Below are positions 1 to 12,045 of a stretch of DNA of 64,000 bases, one piece after another. This DNA comes from Thereva unica. Taxonomy: Eukaryota > Arthropoda > Insecta > Diptera > Therevidae. The notes beneath the pieces were generated by a model. That model was not told the DNA's origin and searched no databases. It saw only the letters and a list, made by a program, of their open reading frames with translations. The position numbers and the translations under genes are program-made. The stretch spans positions 225,899,978 through 225,963,977 of the forward strand of contig OX465281.1 of NCBI GenBank assembly GCA_949987705.1, in the 5' to 3' direction. The first letter of the stretch is position 1. Each line of letters opens with the position of its first letter.

Positions 1-66
1 TTGTCGAACAGTACAAAGGGGCTTTCCCTAAGCTTCTAGTCTATCAAATAAAAAAAAAAAAAAAAA
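1..66 (+). mobile_element. 3' tail of a family J (jockey/CR1-like) LINE, truncated by the window edge
   Basis: The first 50 bases (GTACAAAGGGG, then CTAAGCTT, then a poly(A) run at 51-66) match the conserved 3' end of the family J LINEs at 8.4, 29.1 and 53.4 kb, which also carry GTACAAAGGG, a GAGCTTAG-like motif and a terminal A run. Only the 3' UTR tail is inside the window, so coding capacity cannot be judged. The call rests on the order of motifs and on the poly(A). Confidence 0.6.
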
Positions 67-108
67 TGGTAATAGCGATAAAGTACGGAGAGGGCTGCTG
101 CATTCCTA

Positions 109-264
109 CAGTCGAATTACGACACTCAGTACAGGGGCTTCAACTAAATTTAGCACTTCCACTCTAGACCCCTGTGCTGAATATCGTAATTCGATTGAAA
201 CGTCACTTTCTTCAACTCAAACGACTTGTCACGAAACACGATTCGACTTTCAGCACAGGGGTGA
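109..264. repeat. Small fold-back repeat (CCCCTGTGCTGAA ends)
   Basis: Bases 109-138 are a near-perfect inverted copy of 168-197 (CCCCTGT..TGA..CGTAATTCGA). A further inverted partner (TTTCAGCACAGGGG) lies at 249-262. A related but diverged copy is at 3458-3524. It looks like a very short MITE or a fragment of one. No target duplication is certain. Confidence 0.45.
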
Positions 265-266
265 GA

Positions 267-440
267 TACTGCGACTCTTGTCGTGGTCAGATGCTATGGG
301 AAGTGATGTTGCACGTAAACCAATTTCAAGGTGGAAATTACAATGCACCTGCGCTTATTTTATCCATACATGCAATGTTAATGTGTGAAAATTGTCATTT
401 CTCTGCATGCGCGTAAATTTTTCTTATTTTTTTGGCGAGA
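267..440. repeat. Dispersed repeat C, copy 1 (partner at 47.9 kb)
   Basis: This stretch, from CGACTCTTGTC through GGTCAGATGCTATGG to GCGCGTAAA, is clearly homologous to 47916-48095, which lies inside a hAT-like element. It may therefore be a fragment of that element family. The short open frame over it (174-416) shows no recognisable protein feature and I do not regard it as a gene. Confidence 0.5.
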
Positions 441-3420
441 ACTTTACTAAAGAGAAAGGCGGCATCTGGATGGGGATCGAACTTATAGTAGAAATGAATT
501 TGAATTTCTTTTTGTTTTAAAAGGACATGGATTAGTACAAGGAGCCTACCAATGCTTGGAGCTTAAATCTGCACATATCAATTTTTAGAGGTTTAGTGGA
601 ATTAAGAGAAACCAAAGGATCTACTCATGTTTCTTAATGCGAATGAGGATACATCATTAATGCAAGTTCGTCAAGTCACATATTCTAGTTATCCAAAATA
701 CGATACCAGATTTAACAGAGTCAATGAAATCAAATCAGAAGAAAAGCAGCGATGCTTGTATGCAAAACAAAACAAGTTACAGATCAGAACGACCTCTACA
801 TGACTGATGGACCTCTTCTTGCACCTCTAATACAATCAAATCCATTCCATCATTAGCATTTCTTTCGCCTGTGCTAATTTCTTCAGGCATTTCATCAAAA
901 GTCTCATCCGCAGCTGTGAACTGCACGCAACGCATTTAAATTCTCCTTAACCGGCATGTCACTTGCCCCGCGGCAATTAGCTCATGAGTGCAGAATTTTT
1001 GAGCGGCATCAAAAGGAGTCTCTTTCAAGGCATCGACGTGCCGTGCTGGTTGCATACCGGTCGTCATCTATCAGGGTCTTTGAAATCTTTAGACTCCTGA
1101 GGCGGTTTCTTATCTTGCCCGGCATGGTTTATTAGCGGCTGCGTCCACGGGAATGTGTTCCGCATGCATGTCAGAGCCGGCGATGTCGTCGTCGCGTTCC
1201 TCGCTTTTAGTATGGCGCACGGCAGAGGTCGATTATTGAGTGTCAGGTCCAAGGTGTTCTTTGATAACTTCGTGAGGAATTGTTGATACCACCTTCATAT
1301 ATTCCTCCTGGATGCCTTTATACTTTTTTTTTTGTTTTGAGCCCCCGGGGGGACTTTCAAATACTTGACGTTTTAAAATATACTGAATCTAACTGTAATT
1401 TTAAATACGATAAACAACATTTAAAACAGAATTTGGTCGCCGTTAGTAAGAGATGTTTTTAGGAGATAAATAAATAAAGAAATTTTTAGCCTTGTGGTTT
1501 AGCGTTATTGTGAAGAAGTAATTGTTATCAAGGTCTTATAAAGAGGAAAAGCGATCTTTAACTGGACTTTGATATTTATTATTCTTGGAGTTAATTAAAA
1601 TAAGTTAAAATAAATTAATAAGTAATTAATAAATAATGAGGACATTTATAAAGAACTAGCTGAAACCCGGTGCGCCTCGCTGCACCCATCAATGTGGGAG
1701 ATGGTTGTCATTCAGCTCTTCCCGAAGCATTATCCGTTGTAAAATATGTAGGCTGGCCATTTTCTAGATGACCTACCAAATGAACCACAGTTGGATATCT
1801 TTAATGAATGGCAAATAAAAAAACCATATCGCTCCATTACTGCTACCATAACGTCCCATTTAATATTGTGTTATTTCGTCGATCGTGTTTGCATTAACAA
1901 CACTAAAATCAGCCATGGCTCTCCCTTTCGTGATGTATTTGATTGATTTGACGGAATTCCAATATTCAACATTTATGTGAGCATTGAACATCTTGGACAA
2001 TAATGGCGAATAGGGTACAACCCAACGATTGTCAACTTCAAAATCCTAATCATTAACCTTCCAAGCTTTCTATTTGCCACTGACTTCAGTCGGTCGACGA
2101 CGATGCAACGGGTAGCCATCGTTCATGATTGCAGCATGATAAAATCTCTTCCCATTGTGGATTGCAAGTAAAAATTATGAACAAATCTGGGCGACTATTA
2201 CCAAGTTTATAGCAGAAAAATTAAATCGATTTAACTCAAAGTTAAGTCGAAATTTCGAATTAGCGTATAAACGGGTATTTCTTACAAATCGGGTTCTTAC
2301 AAATACATTCTTATAACTATGGCTTAAGCCGAAACATTTCGGTTTAAGCCATAATTCGAATTACCTCGTTTATAGGGTAAAAAATTTTGGATGATCCATA
2401 ATTCGAATTATTTTGGGAGTAGCTATAAACTAGGTATATATTGATGGGTATATGCTTTCTAACACACAATGCATCTTTTTTATAGCGATTTCCCAACGTT
2501 CGTTTCGAATTGTATCGATTTTTTTGCTCATCTTAACTAAAATTGTTAAAGTAACGGCTCGGGTGCACCAACTTTCAGATTTTTTTTCACATAAACTTTT
2601 TTCGAAAACGTCCATTCCATTTTAACATAAAACTTGGGTCAAAGGAAGAGAGGGAAGTATTGAACCTTGTTAAAAAAAATCATGCACAAATGCGTTATAG
2701 ATAAAGAAACATTACTCGGACATACACGTTGATATCTAGGTAATCTAAGAGTAATAAAGTTAATCTTGGTGAAGCAATACCCACGTACTCTGAAAGTATG
2801 GGAGAAATTTAACACTGCCGCAACACTACAGAATCAGCTACAGATTTCTAATTTCTGAATTCTGCAGTGTTGAATTTTTGAATTCACCCTATGATAACAA
2901 ATCGGTTAAAAAAGTGTTAAGTAAGAGAGTAACATGTAAACGCACTCCAATGTTATTACTGTTACGTTTCGTTTAATGCATTTATAATTTGACCGCACTA
3001 TCGCTGCTGCAATCCTTTTTTAGAACGATTTAACTTTTTTTTATTTCATTTAATAAAACAAACCGATTTCACATACAAATCATATCAATTAAATGCGAAG
3101 AAAAAAATTTCCAATAAGGATATCGACAATTCTTCTTCAAGCGCCATTACAAAAATACCAACAGACATAATCATAAAAACTATATTCATAAACTTTGCTA
3201 TTAAGGTCTTCTAGCACAAACAGCACTCAATCAGTAATTTCATACAGCCAATTTTTCAAACATCGATTACATACAAAACAATGATTCATTTTTATATATA
3301 TAGATGGAGATCACGGCAAATACTTGTTAATAGCACTACAGTCCTTGAAGGAGTCGTGGCTCTTGAATCCAATTCTCCTAGTCATCTCCAAATCCTTAAA
3401 GGGGGCCGAGAGCAAGAGTC
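441..3420. other. Stretch with no recognised gene
   Basis: Mostly unclassified AT-rich sequence. Bases 775-1065 read on the minus strand give a broken frame with acidic stretches (for example DETFDEMPEEI) that look like an eroded coding remnant I cannot name. At 1656-1695 lies a GC-richer stretch (CTAGCTGAAACCCGGTGCG) of a type common at repeat ends. Around 2249-2420 is a fold-back with a 16-bp stem, listed separately. Confidence 0.4.
2319..2352. repeat. Short hairpin, 16-bp arms with 2-base loop
   Basis: ATGGCTTAAGCCGAAA (2319-2334) is followed after two bases by its inverted copy (2337-2352, one mismatch). The flanks (about 2249-2275 and 2353-2375, TTCGAATTA..TATAAACG) are also imperfectly inverted, so the hairpin is probably the centre of a degraded fold-back MITE of roughly 200 bp. 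Confidence 0.5.
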
Positions 3421-3457
3421 AGAGGGGCCTAGAGTGCAAACGCCAAGTTGAGTTTAG

Positions 3458-3524
3458 GTCCCTGTACTGAAAGTAGCGATTGGACTGAAAAGCGACTTTC
3501 TGGACTTTCAGGACAGTGGCCTGA
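3458..3524. repeat. Diverged copy of the fold-back repeat at 0.1-0.26 kb
   Basis: GTCCCTGTACTGAAAG, GCGATTGGACTGAAAAGCG and GACTTTCAGGACAGTGG occur in the same order as the related motifs at 168-262. The ends are inverted with respect to each other (CCTGTACTGAAAG against CTTTCAGGACAG). Confidence 0.4.
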
Positions 3525-3629
3525 TTGAATTGTGAAGCGGGTGACTTGGGCTTTTAAACGAACAGAGTAACGTTGCGCGCTTTCGTCATACACTGCTTGA
3601 AATCTTTACCATTTGAGAATTTGTTTTTA

Positions 3630-5865
3630 GTTTTGAGTAGTGTCTAATGAGCTGGCTACTCTAGGTTGAGCTAGGTTGAGATATCTCAGCAAAATGTGTT
3701 TCATAAGTAATTCGGGTGAATGTGTTTCATGAGCCTGCTCTAAGTAGAATCTTTGATTCTTTAGGTCGTCCTCGATATTCTTTAGCCATGTTTTCTTCGG
3801 TGCCAATTGCTGAATTCTCCACTCGGCGGGACGGTCTCGCCAGAGAAGTTTACGTGGCAAGCCGTTATCATCTATTCGGCAAACCTGACGAAACCATCTT
3901 CTTCAATCAGTGTCTGCTGGTCGCATCTTTGTTTGGCTGTCTCGTTTCGAAAGCGATCGCATAGTGAGACACCAAGAATCTGCCTCAAGCATCGCATTTG
4001 GAAGACGTCGAGCTTCTTGACGTCCGGTTTGAGTAGTGTCCTCGTTTCCGATCCATAAAGAAGTATCGGAAGGATCAAAGTTTGGTGAAGGCGTACTTTC
4101 GTTTTGATGGCAATATTTGTTCGTTTCCATATGCACCACTTGAGTGAGGCGAATGTTCTGCCTGGCCGATGCGGTCGATGCTGCTTTAGTTTTCTCAACC
4201 AATGATCCCTTTTAACCCCAAATATTTGAACATCTCTGATCCCAAATATTTGAACATCGGAACCTGTTCGATTTGGGTTCCATCGAGGTGAGCACTGGCC
4301 CTCCATTCGTCCATTGTGAGCATTGATTTTTAAACCTATGCAGTCAGTCGCCCAGTGGCGATGAGAGAAATGTCGTATAAGATGTCCTTTGCTTTGGCAT
4401 CCGGGTCGGCGAAAACGGCGCTATCGTCAAGTCGGTTACCAAGTTGTTGCCGTCGTATCGAACTCTGAGTCGTCCATCGAATGCTTCACGCATAATTGCG
4501 CCGATCACAACGTGGAAGAGAAGTAGCTAAGCGACTGTTCGATAATCGGCGGTTCAGGTGCTGGACCTTGTGGCGGATCGCGATTGTACAGCTGGTGTTA
4601 GAATTCTCTCTACCGCTGCAGGCGCTCATGGGGAAAAATCATGAAAGTTCCATCGGATGTTGTTGTTGTCGTTTGTTGTTTTTTTTTCGCCTAACCGCCG
4701 GATTGTCTGGTACATCGACCGGTACTCGTGCCTCGACGCCGCTTCTTCCATGTTGGCCGCAACGTTATTCCAGTACACTTCGCGTTCCGATTTCGTTTTC
4801 TGTCGAACTTCTTTGTTCAATCGTCGGCAATGCTCATAGTCGACGTGTTTCATTCGCTTCCGCTGATCGACAAGGTCCAGAGAGCTGCCCGAGATCCACG
4901 GCTGCGTCCGTTTACGTTTACTCCACAATAGGCTCCGACAATTATTGTCTTTCTTCTTCACTACATCGCTATAGCTCGGTATGGCGAGCGCCGCGATTTT
5001 GTTGGATAATGCCATTTGAAACTTTCGCTCGATGGCTGGGTTCAGTAGGCACGGCCAATTCTTCTTGGCTGGTAGTGGCACCGTTTTCTTCGCTGTTTGT
5101 AATCGCATCTGTAATTTCGCTCGAACAAGATAATGGTCCGATCCGGGCCCACGCATTGCACGTACGTCTTTAAATATTGAACGGAATCTTGCGTGATCAA
5201 AAAGTAGTCTAACATCACCGATTCATTGCTGGAAGGATTTCGCCAGGTGAGTTGGTGTTTGAGTGGATGGCGGAAAATGCTGTTGCTAACGATCAAGTTG
5301 TTTGACGCTGCGAATGAAAGCAGGCGTAAGCCGTTGTCGTCAATTACTCCGTGTCCGAATTTGCCCATAGTTCCTTCCCAGTTCGATCTCCTCCTGAATG
5401 TTCATTGATGTCCCCCGCGAGTATTATTAATTTGGTTCGAGGTATCATATCCAGCGTTTGTTGTAGGTGATCGTAAAATTTGTCCTTTTTCGCACCCGTG
5501 CTGGTCTCGGTTGGCGCATAAACGTATACGATATAGGTCGTTCCACCGATGGTTAACACCGCCAAACGCTCAGATATCGTTTGGAATGCCAATCGACCAT
5601 AAACCCAACGCCGGCTTCGCGTCTTTCACCACTGGAATAGTAAAGCGTCATCGTTTCGTCGATTGTTGGCGGGACGATCATCAATGTCCCGGATCCGATA
5701 AGTCGTAGTTCCGATAGGGCAGCAACTGATATTTTGCATTTCAACAATTCCATCGCTATGATTTCCTTTTGACCGACGTGATGTATTATTCGTACATTCT
5801 ACGTGCCGAACCGAATTTCCATTTTCGGTGTGACTAATATGGATGTTCGGCCAGTAACCCACTTC
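3630..5865 (-). pseudogene. Decayed RTE-like LINE (endonuclease + RT remnants)
   Basis: Read on the minus strand the frames follow the order of an RTE-type ORF. First come endonuclease pieces at 5862-5042: a CKISVAALSELRL segment, YVYAPTE, IILAGDINEHSG, and a terminal GPDRTIIL or GSDHYLV segment in overlapping frames. A basic linker follows (5156-4626, KKTVPLPAKKNW..WNNVAANMEEA). Then come C-terminal RT/thumb pieces (4306-3872, LILPILLYGSETRTLLK). Last is a tail (3860-3750, PRKLLWRDRPAEWRIQQLAP). Most of the RT palm, including any YADD box, is absent between about 4626 and 4480. Many frameshifts and stops separate the pieces, so this is a dead copy. RTE is inferred from the AYAPTE / GDxN / YGSETWT-type motifs. 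An L1-like relative cannot be excluded without a search. Confidence 0.75.
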
Positions 5866-6011
5866 TCACCAGCATCCGTGGTCCACAGTCCCAGCGCATC
5901 GGCTGTCCGGATGCAGTAGCATTATTTCGTGAATAGTTAGTTCGTGTATCCATGCGGTTTCTTACCTAGTTTCTACGTCTTCCCGACTCCGGCTAACCCG
6001 GCAGGTCGACC

Positions 6012-8440
6012 ACCCTCCTCCTTTCACACCCTGAGCTTGGGAGCAGAGGACGGCGTAGTTTCAGACGACAGAGCTATTGTTTTACCAGCGCTTTTGGTCA
6101 AAAACTCGACGAATTTCCCACCCCTCCCAAACCAGTTCGAAGAACTGTATGGCATTATGGGAAGGCCAATTGGCTGGGGCTTATTAATTTTTTCCAGTCT
6201 ACAGACTGGAATCTGTGTTTCCGGAATAGAAACGCCAACTCTGCCGCTATCCGTATCACCAGGATCATACAGGCAGGAATGCATTTGTTCATTCCCCACT
6301 CTACCAAATCTGTGAAGCCTAGGCCCAACAGATGGTTTAATCGGGAGTGTATGAATGCAATCAGAAATAAAGAAGCCGCCTTTCGAGCTTACAAGAGCTC
6401 CCCGAGTGAATCGCTCCGTTTAGAGTACATACAACAAAGAAATTCTTGTAAAACCGCCATCAAGAAAGTCAAAACCTTATTTGACAACAAATTGAGAAGT
6501 AAACTCCTAAATGCAACCTCCGGTAGCAAAAACTTCTGGTCCTTGGTAAGTTCCATCAAGAAGAATTTCACTACAACTTCAACTCCTTCCTTTATTCACA
6601 ATGAGAAGGTAATAACAGACAGCAAATCCAAGGCCAATTTATTAGCATCTCTGTTTGCTTCGAATTCTTCTCTACCCCAAAATGATACGCTACCCCCGGT
6701 CCTCGAGCACAGCGCTCATTTAATGGACAGGTTTTTCTTTAGGACTCGCGAGGTGTACAGGTGCCTCAAGGAGCTCGATGTCAACAAATCCACTGGACCC
6801 GATAATATACCCTCTATCGTCTTAAAACAATGTGCCTCACCTTTGGCTAAACCTCTGCGCAAATTATTTTCCCTGTCATATTTCTCCGGAGTTTATCCCG
6901 ACTCTTGGAAACTTGCCCATGTTCAGCTAATACCGAAAAAGGGTGATTCCAGCCTTCCCTCCAATTACCGCCCAATAGCAATTACTTCTATTCTCTCCAA
7001 AACCATGGAGACGATAATCAACAAAAAGCTTATGGGATATCTAGAATCCAACCGACTCATTAACGACAGACAGTATGGCTTCCGACAAAAAAGATCCACT
7101 GGCGATCTTTTAGTCTGTCTTACAGAACACCTCAGCCGTAGTCTGCATGGATCCGGTGAATCTAGTCTGGTTGCTCTAGATATCTCCAAGGCTTTCGATA
7201 GAGTTTGGCACCCAGCCCTGTTAGCTAAACTCAAAGCTATTGGAGTCGACTCACTTCTACAGAAGTGGATCGAGAACTTCCTTTCCGGCCGTTCAATCAA
7301 AGTAGTATTGGATGGCGTCAAATCCGCATCCCACCCGATCTCTGCGGGGGTCCCCCAGGGGTCAATCTTATCACCGGCCCTATTTCTCATCTTTATAAAT
7401 GACCTTCTTTCAATCCCCTCCAACCCACTTCTCAGCTTCGCTGACGACGGTACTCTACGTTACTCGTACAGCTTCGATACAAGACAGACTCATGCCAGAT
7501 CCTGTCTTGATGATCGCGAACTAATGTCCAAGTCGATTAATAACGACATTAAACTCATTCTAGAGTGGGGAAAGAAGAATCGTGTAGAATTCAACCCCGA
7601 CAAAACCAAGTACTGTCTTATCTCCAAAAAGAAGTTCAACACCCCTCCACCCTTGAAAGTGAATGAAGTTCAACTAATGGCCGAACCATTCTTACACATC
7701 TTAGGCGTGACATTAGCCAAAGACTTGCGATGGAATGACCACATATTCCAAATCGCCAAACAAGGATCTCAGTGCCTGGGATTTCTTAAGAGGTGTAAGT
7801 TCCTCCTCCAGCCATCGGCCCGTGCTGTTATTTATAAATCCTACATTCGGCCTCTTCTCGAATATAACTCCCTAGTTTGGGGCGGCGCCCCAATAACCAC
7901 CTTAGCATGGTTAGATAAGGTGCAAAAAAGGGCACTCAAGTTAATTGATGACGACACCGCCTGCTCCACCATCGACCCCTTGAGCCACCGTAGGAATGTA
8001 GCAGCACTGACAAAGTTTTATCGCTACTATCATAGCGACTGTTCCTCCGAGTTAAACGCTCTCCTGCCTCCACGGCAATCTTATACCCGCAACACCAGAT
8101 TAGCCCACTCGTCTCATTCCCTCCACCTGCAACTCCCCCTTTCACGCACTCAACAAGATATGAATTCGTTTGTTAATAGAACAACTCGACTGTGGAATAA
8201 TCTCTCGCAGTCAGTATTTCCGAGCTCCTACAACATCCAAGAGTTCAAACGCAGGGTTCATCACCACCTTCTTCAATACCCCCCCATACCTTTTAACCCT
8301 TAACGTATACCCCTCCCCATCCCCCCGTACTAAGCTTACTGCTAGACATTGCACCATGACATGACAAATGACATGACGGACTGGTAGTACAAAGGGTGAC
8401 TCCTGAGCTTAGCACTGCCACATAAAAAAAAAAAAAAAAC
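6012..8440 (+). mobile_element. Family J LINE, copy 2: 5'-truncated, with 3' UTR and poly(A)
   Basis: Homology to the family J copies at 26-29 kb and 50.5-53.5 kb is clear from about 6138 (RRTVWHYGKANW). The 5' limit is uncertain because the endonuclease region upstream is too diverged to align. The 3' end has the family's GACGGACTGGTAGTACAAAG..GAGCTTAG motif and an A run at 8425-8439. This copy is a different, older subfamily (many substitutions) from the other two. It is preceded directly by the minus-strand RTE remnant. Confidence 0.85.
6138..8303 (+). CDS. Reverse transcriptase ORF of family J LINE (5'-truncated but open)
   Basis: An unbroken frame covers the linker and the whole reverse transcriptase. 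In-frame Met codons include 6279, but the frame is open further upstream to at least 6138, so 6279 is an internal Met. RT landmarks in order are STGPDNIPSIVLK, WKLAHVQLIPKKGD, NYRPIAITSILSK, YGFRQKRST, LDISKAFDRVWH (catalytic Asp), AGVPQGSILSPALF and SFADDGTLR. The last is the catalytic Asp pair in an FADD form. A thumb follows (LGFLKRCKFLL, SYIRPLLEYNSLVWGG). No RNase H follows, as in jockey and CR1 groups. The endonuclease needed for autonomous movement is missing or unrecognisable, so the element is probably immobile although the RT frame is intact. Confidence 0.85.
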   Translation, partial: RRTVWHYGKANWLGLINFFQSTDWNLCFRNRNANSAAIRITRIIQAGMHLFIPHSTKSVKPRPNRWFNRECMNAIRNKEAAFRAYKSSPSESLRLEYIQQRNSCKTAIKKVKTLFDNKLRSKLLNATSGSKNFWSLVSSIKKNFTTTSTPSFIHNEKVITDSKSKANLLASLFASNSSLPQNDTLPPVLEHSAHLMDRFFFRTREVYRCLKELDVNKSTGPDNIPSIVLKQCASPLAKPLRKLFSLSYFSGVYPDSWKLAHVQLIPKKGDSSLPSNYRPIAITSILSKTMETIINKKLMGYLESNRLINDRQYGFRQKRSTGDLLVCLTEHLSRSLHGSGESSLVALDISKAFDRVWHPALLAKLKAIGVDSLLQKWIENFLSGRSIKVVLDGVKSASHPISAGVPQGSILSPALFLIFINDLLSIPSNPLLSFADDGTLRYSYSFDTRQTHARSCLDDRELMSKSINNDIKLILEWGKKNRVEFNPDKTKYCLISKKKFNTPPPLKVNEVQLMAEPFLHILGVTLAKDLRWNDHIFQIAKQGSQCLGFLKRCKFLLQPSARAVIYKSYIRPLLEYNSLVWGGAPITTLAWLDKVQKRALKLIDDDTACSTIDPLSHRRNVAALTKFYRYYHSDCSSELNALLPPRQSYTRNTRLAHSSHSLHLQLPLSRTQQDMNSFVNRTTRLWNNLSQSVFPSSYNIQEFKRRVHHHLLQYPPIPFNP

Positions 8441-11400
8441 ATTGGCGTCAATGGAGACTATAAAACAAAATTCTCCGAATGACCTGAAGGCCAACTTCAA
8501 TTAGCATTCGAAAAATGTGTGGAGGATAGGGTCACTCGCTCGCATAATTTTATTGAATTTGATGGACCTACGACAAAACAAATTTTGATAAATATTTTTT
8601 TTTGTTGGTTTTTACGCAGTCTACATAAATGTATAATTCAGTTGAAAATTGCCCAATGGTGAATTTTCACCAAATATAAAATATCTTGTCGCAATCCACT
8701 TCAAACCCAATTATTTACTACTACTCTTACACTTTCTCCTTAAAGTAAACAGAATTAACATTTTCATGACTGTAAAAATCCATTGAAAGCTTTACAAAAT
8801 AAAAATAACAACAAAAAAATAAAAAAATCAAGAACATTGTCGATCATTACTGTCTCAGCGCATTCAGCTAGGGCTATCGTCCTCTAGAATCATGTATTTT
8901 TCTTTAGGTTCACTTCATGCATAGTTAAAGAGTCTTGCGCGCAGAAAGTTCAGCCGGCCGATTCAAATGTTCTTTCCTGTAAAGTTGAGATCAACTAGAC
9001 AAAACTGAAATCCAGTAAATTGGCCGTGACGAGACCTCGAGTCGTGTTTCATGGTTTGATTCTAGAAATCGCAGTTGATGCATGAACACCAATTGGACAA
9101 ACAAATGAAATTGAAAATTCCGCGTTCATTTTTTTCTTCCTTGACAAGATTCGAACGACGCGATTGGTAATTGGGCTGCATAGAAAATTTTGATGTAGAT
9201 AAATCGAAGGTGGTCTTAGTTTAATGTTTAAAGTTTAAACCATGCCGAACTTTTTCTTTTAATGTATTAAAATTGTGTTCGTATTCGTCGAAAGGAATAT
9301 AAACAATAATTCTAAGTTAAGAAATCAAGATAAACAGCCGGACGTCGTCTTTTGATATCGAAATTTATGGTGATCTGGAATATATTTGATAAAGTGGTTA
9401 AGACGACTAAGCAGCTGCGTCAAATGTGATCTCTAAAAAGAGAAAGAGAAATGATGCTGGAGGACAAACGGGCTCGAGACCGCAGTTCAACACCTTTTGT
9501 ACCTTAACGTTCGCCCCATAATTCTCAGCCGCAGCGAATTGATTCTGAGGCGCACACCAGGTGATGAATTTGCATGCATCACAAAGAGATAAATGATCTT
9601 TGCAGTAAATCGTACCATTTGCATTTGTTTCTGTTCGGCATGCAGGCACCAGCTTCAATCACACATAAACTTTACCGATCATTTTTCATTAATAGTTCGA
9701 CACAGCCTTTCTTTGTCCTGCTGCACCAAGTGGGGAAGGAAGTCTCAAGCCAACCCCAGAATCAAGAATTGCGCGGTGTAAAAAGACACGCAGCGACAAG
9801 TACGTCGACCTATGCATGTTGATGCGTCAGAAAATGCGTGTACAATACGATCACGTACGATATGACACATACGCTTTTGTTCTATGAAAATGTTTGGCTT
9901 TTATTCTTCCACTCTTTTAAAATCAACGCAAAAGATCTGAATTAACATGAAAGCATTCCGACAGCCCTTTGCCTGTCGTCCCTAGTTTGGGGTATGGTTT
10001 CATAATGCACTTTGCATCATCAAGTGGACATCATAGGCTTCCGGGGAGAGACTTAGTATGCCGTCAGGTGCTTCTTCGGCGGCTGATACCGAAAGGTGAT
10101 GCGGTGACTAATCCTTTGGAATGTTGAGGAACAGATCCCTCTCTAACGATCGCAGTGTTTTTCGTTTTGTATATTGTAATCAAACCACGCCACAAGAACT
10201 TGTTGCAAATTAATATTCGTTACTTGCGTGCAGATTTCTGGCTGGCGCCTTATTTCCGTCGTCTGAAATTGATTGGTGATAAAATTCCAAATTCAAATCG
10301 ATCATGAATAATTTATGTTTTTGGTGTACTAACGGGCAAGTATATATTGCAAGTTTTCGAAATTAAATTATGTCACCTGTTAAAATCTTGTTTGCAGTTA
10401 TGATACAAGTAAATATAAAACCCATGATGGCGGCTATAGATCGGAAGCGATCAATTTCACCACATTTGAACCGGAATAGTTTGCATGCAATTGGATTATT
10501 GATCAGTTTCTACTGTGCGTGAAGCATACATGCTTTACGTGTTATGTTCTGACGATCGATTCTATGAAGAGTGAGTAACTATCAGGTTTAGATCGATGTA
10601 GCTCAAGTTTTACAATGTAGTAAGGAAGGAGAATTATTGTTTATAACTATTTGATCGCGGAAATGCATACGTGAACATTGATTCTATTCTATTATGACAG
10701 CACGATAACATATTGTAAGTGGCGTAGCAAAAAATATTTTCAAGGGAGGTTAAATAGTTATAAGACGAGTCCTGAATTTTTAAGATCATTTTTAAAAATT
10801 AATATAACTTTTAGTTATGTTTTAATAAAAATAAGACCAGAAGAAGTGTTTTGGAGAAGTTCAGTTAGTTTATTAACTATTGACATACCAACATGTTCAA
10901 TGGTTCCAGAACAATGCGTGTGGAAAAGTCACAGTTCTATGTTTCTACGCTTTTCAGCAATTTGTTGATTACTTTCTTAGCCGTTATGTCGATTTCCCTG
11001 TGAATACTCAAAAGAGCAAGACCGTTCAACCGCTGTTCTCAAGTTGCACTACTATCTACAAAACTGTGTCCCTATAGTTTTTTTCGGGTCGCTGATTACG
11101 AATATGATATTGACAATTCAAAATTCATAATGGCGGATCACACATGTCAGATCGAAAATATACGTTTAGCGGATTCGCGTGAAACTTTGGATTTAAGGTA
11201 TTTTTAGGTCACTGATTATGAATTAGAGGTCGGAACTGCTGTATAAGAACGTTTTATTACGATTATTTACAAGGGTAGGCGCTTACACCTATTTCGCTGT
11301 CATAAGGGTCGCTATCGGGTTGTCCGCTGGGAGATGGCTCAACGAGCAGATCTTTCACCTCCGGTGGAATCTGTTTTTCTTCTGCGATTCCCATCTACTG

Positions 11401-12045
11401 AAAGCTCGATATTAGTGGATCCGAAGATTCCTGTTTGGGAATGTCAATCAGAAAGCCCAAACTACGCATGGCACGCTTGTCAGGCACTTTCACTTCGCAG
11501 AAAAAAGCTCGTCTACTGAAATGGCGCAAACATGCGCACGCGATTTCTTTTGAACTTATCAACTACATCATTAAGGAAGTAGAAGAGCCACTTAGGGAAG
11601 TGGAGCAACGCGGAGAAAATTTTGTAACCAATGATTTTAGAGAATTTCCGTGTTACGCGATACAAGTTAATATGTACTTTGGTTTTAAGTCGAAACAATT
11701 TATTAAAAGGGTTACAAAAGTGATAAACTTGCCTTTTGGGGTGCTACACATCGATGTGATCATGTGAACTGGGTCGGATCATTATCACTCATTAAAAATT
11801 ACGGGATATAAATGATTAAAAACGCGCCGTTTTTCGAGCTTGTGTTTTCCGGCAAATGTCACGACATAGGTACGTGTTTAGAGTTTAGTGAGTGGAATGC
11901 CACTGCAGTGTTGGACTAGTATGCACTAGTGCCATATACACACGATTTCATGGAACTTAAAGTCCGAATACGCACCTTTTTTTTCTTAATGTCCAGATTT
12001 TAAAGCGAGTTATGAATTGGAAAAGACAGGTGACCACAAGCAGGC
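8441..12045. other. Stretch with no recognised gene
   Basis: AT-rich, unclassified. Open frames at 9407-9658 (minus), 10678-10968 and 11435-11767 (plus, 110 codons, lysine/glutamate-rich) show no domain I know. At 10715-10735 a GTAAGTGGCGTAGC motif resembles a hAT terminus, and 14432-14456 holds the inverted type (CCTACGCCACTG). I could not find matching target duplications, so I do not claim an element. At 11090-11230 the phrases GGTCGCTGATTACGAAT and GGTCACTGATTATGAAT repeat and resemble the unit found at 34.1-34.4 kb. Confidence 0.4.

Noticed and set aside
4496..5173. 225-aa plus-strand ORF
   Set aside because: It is the antisense shadow of the minus-strand RTE linker and endonuclease region.
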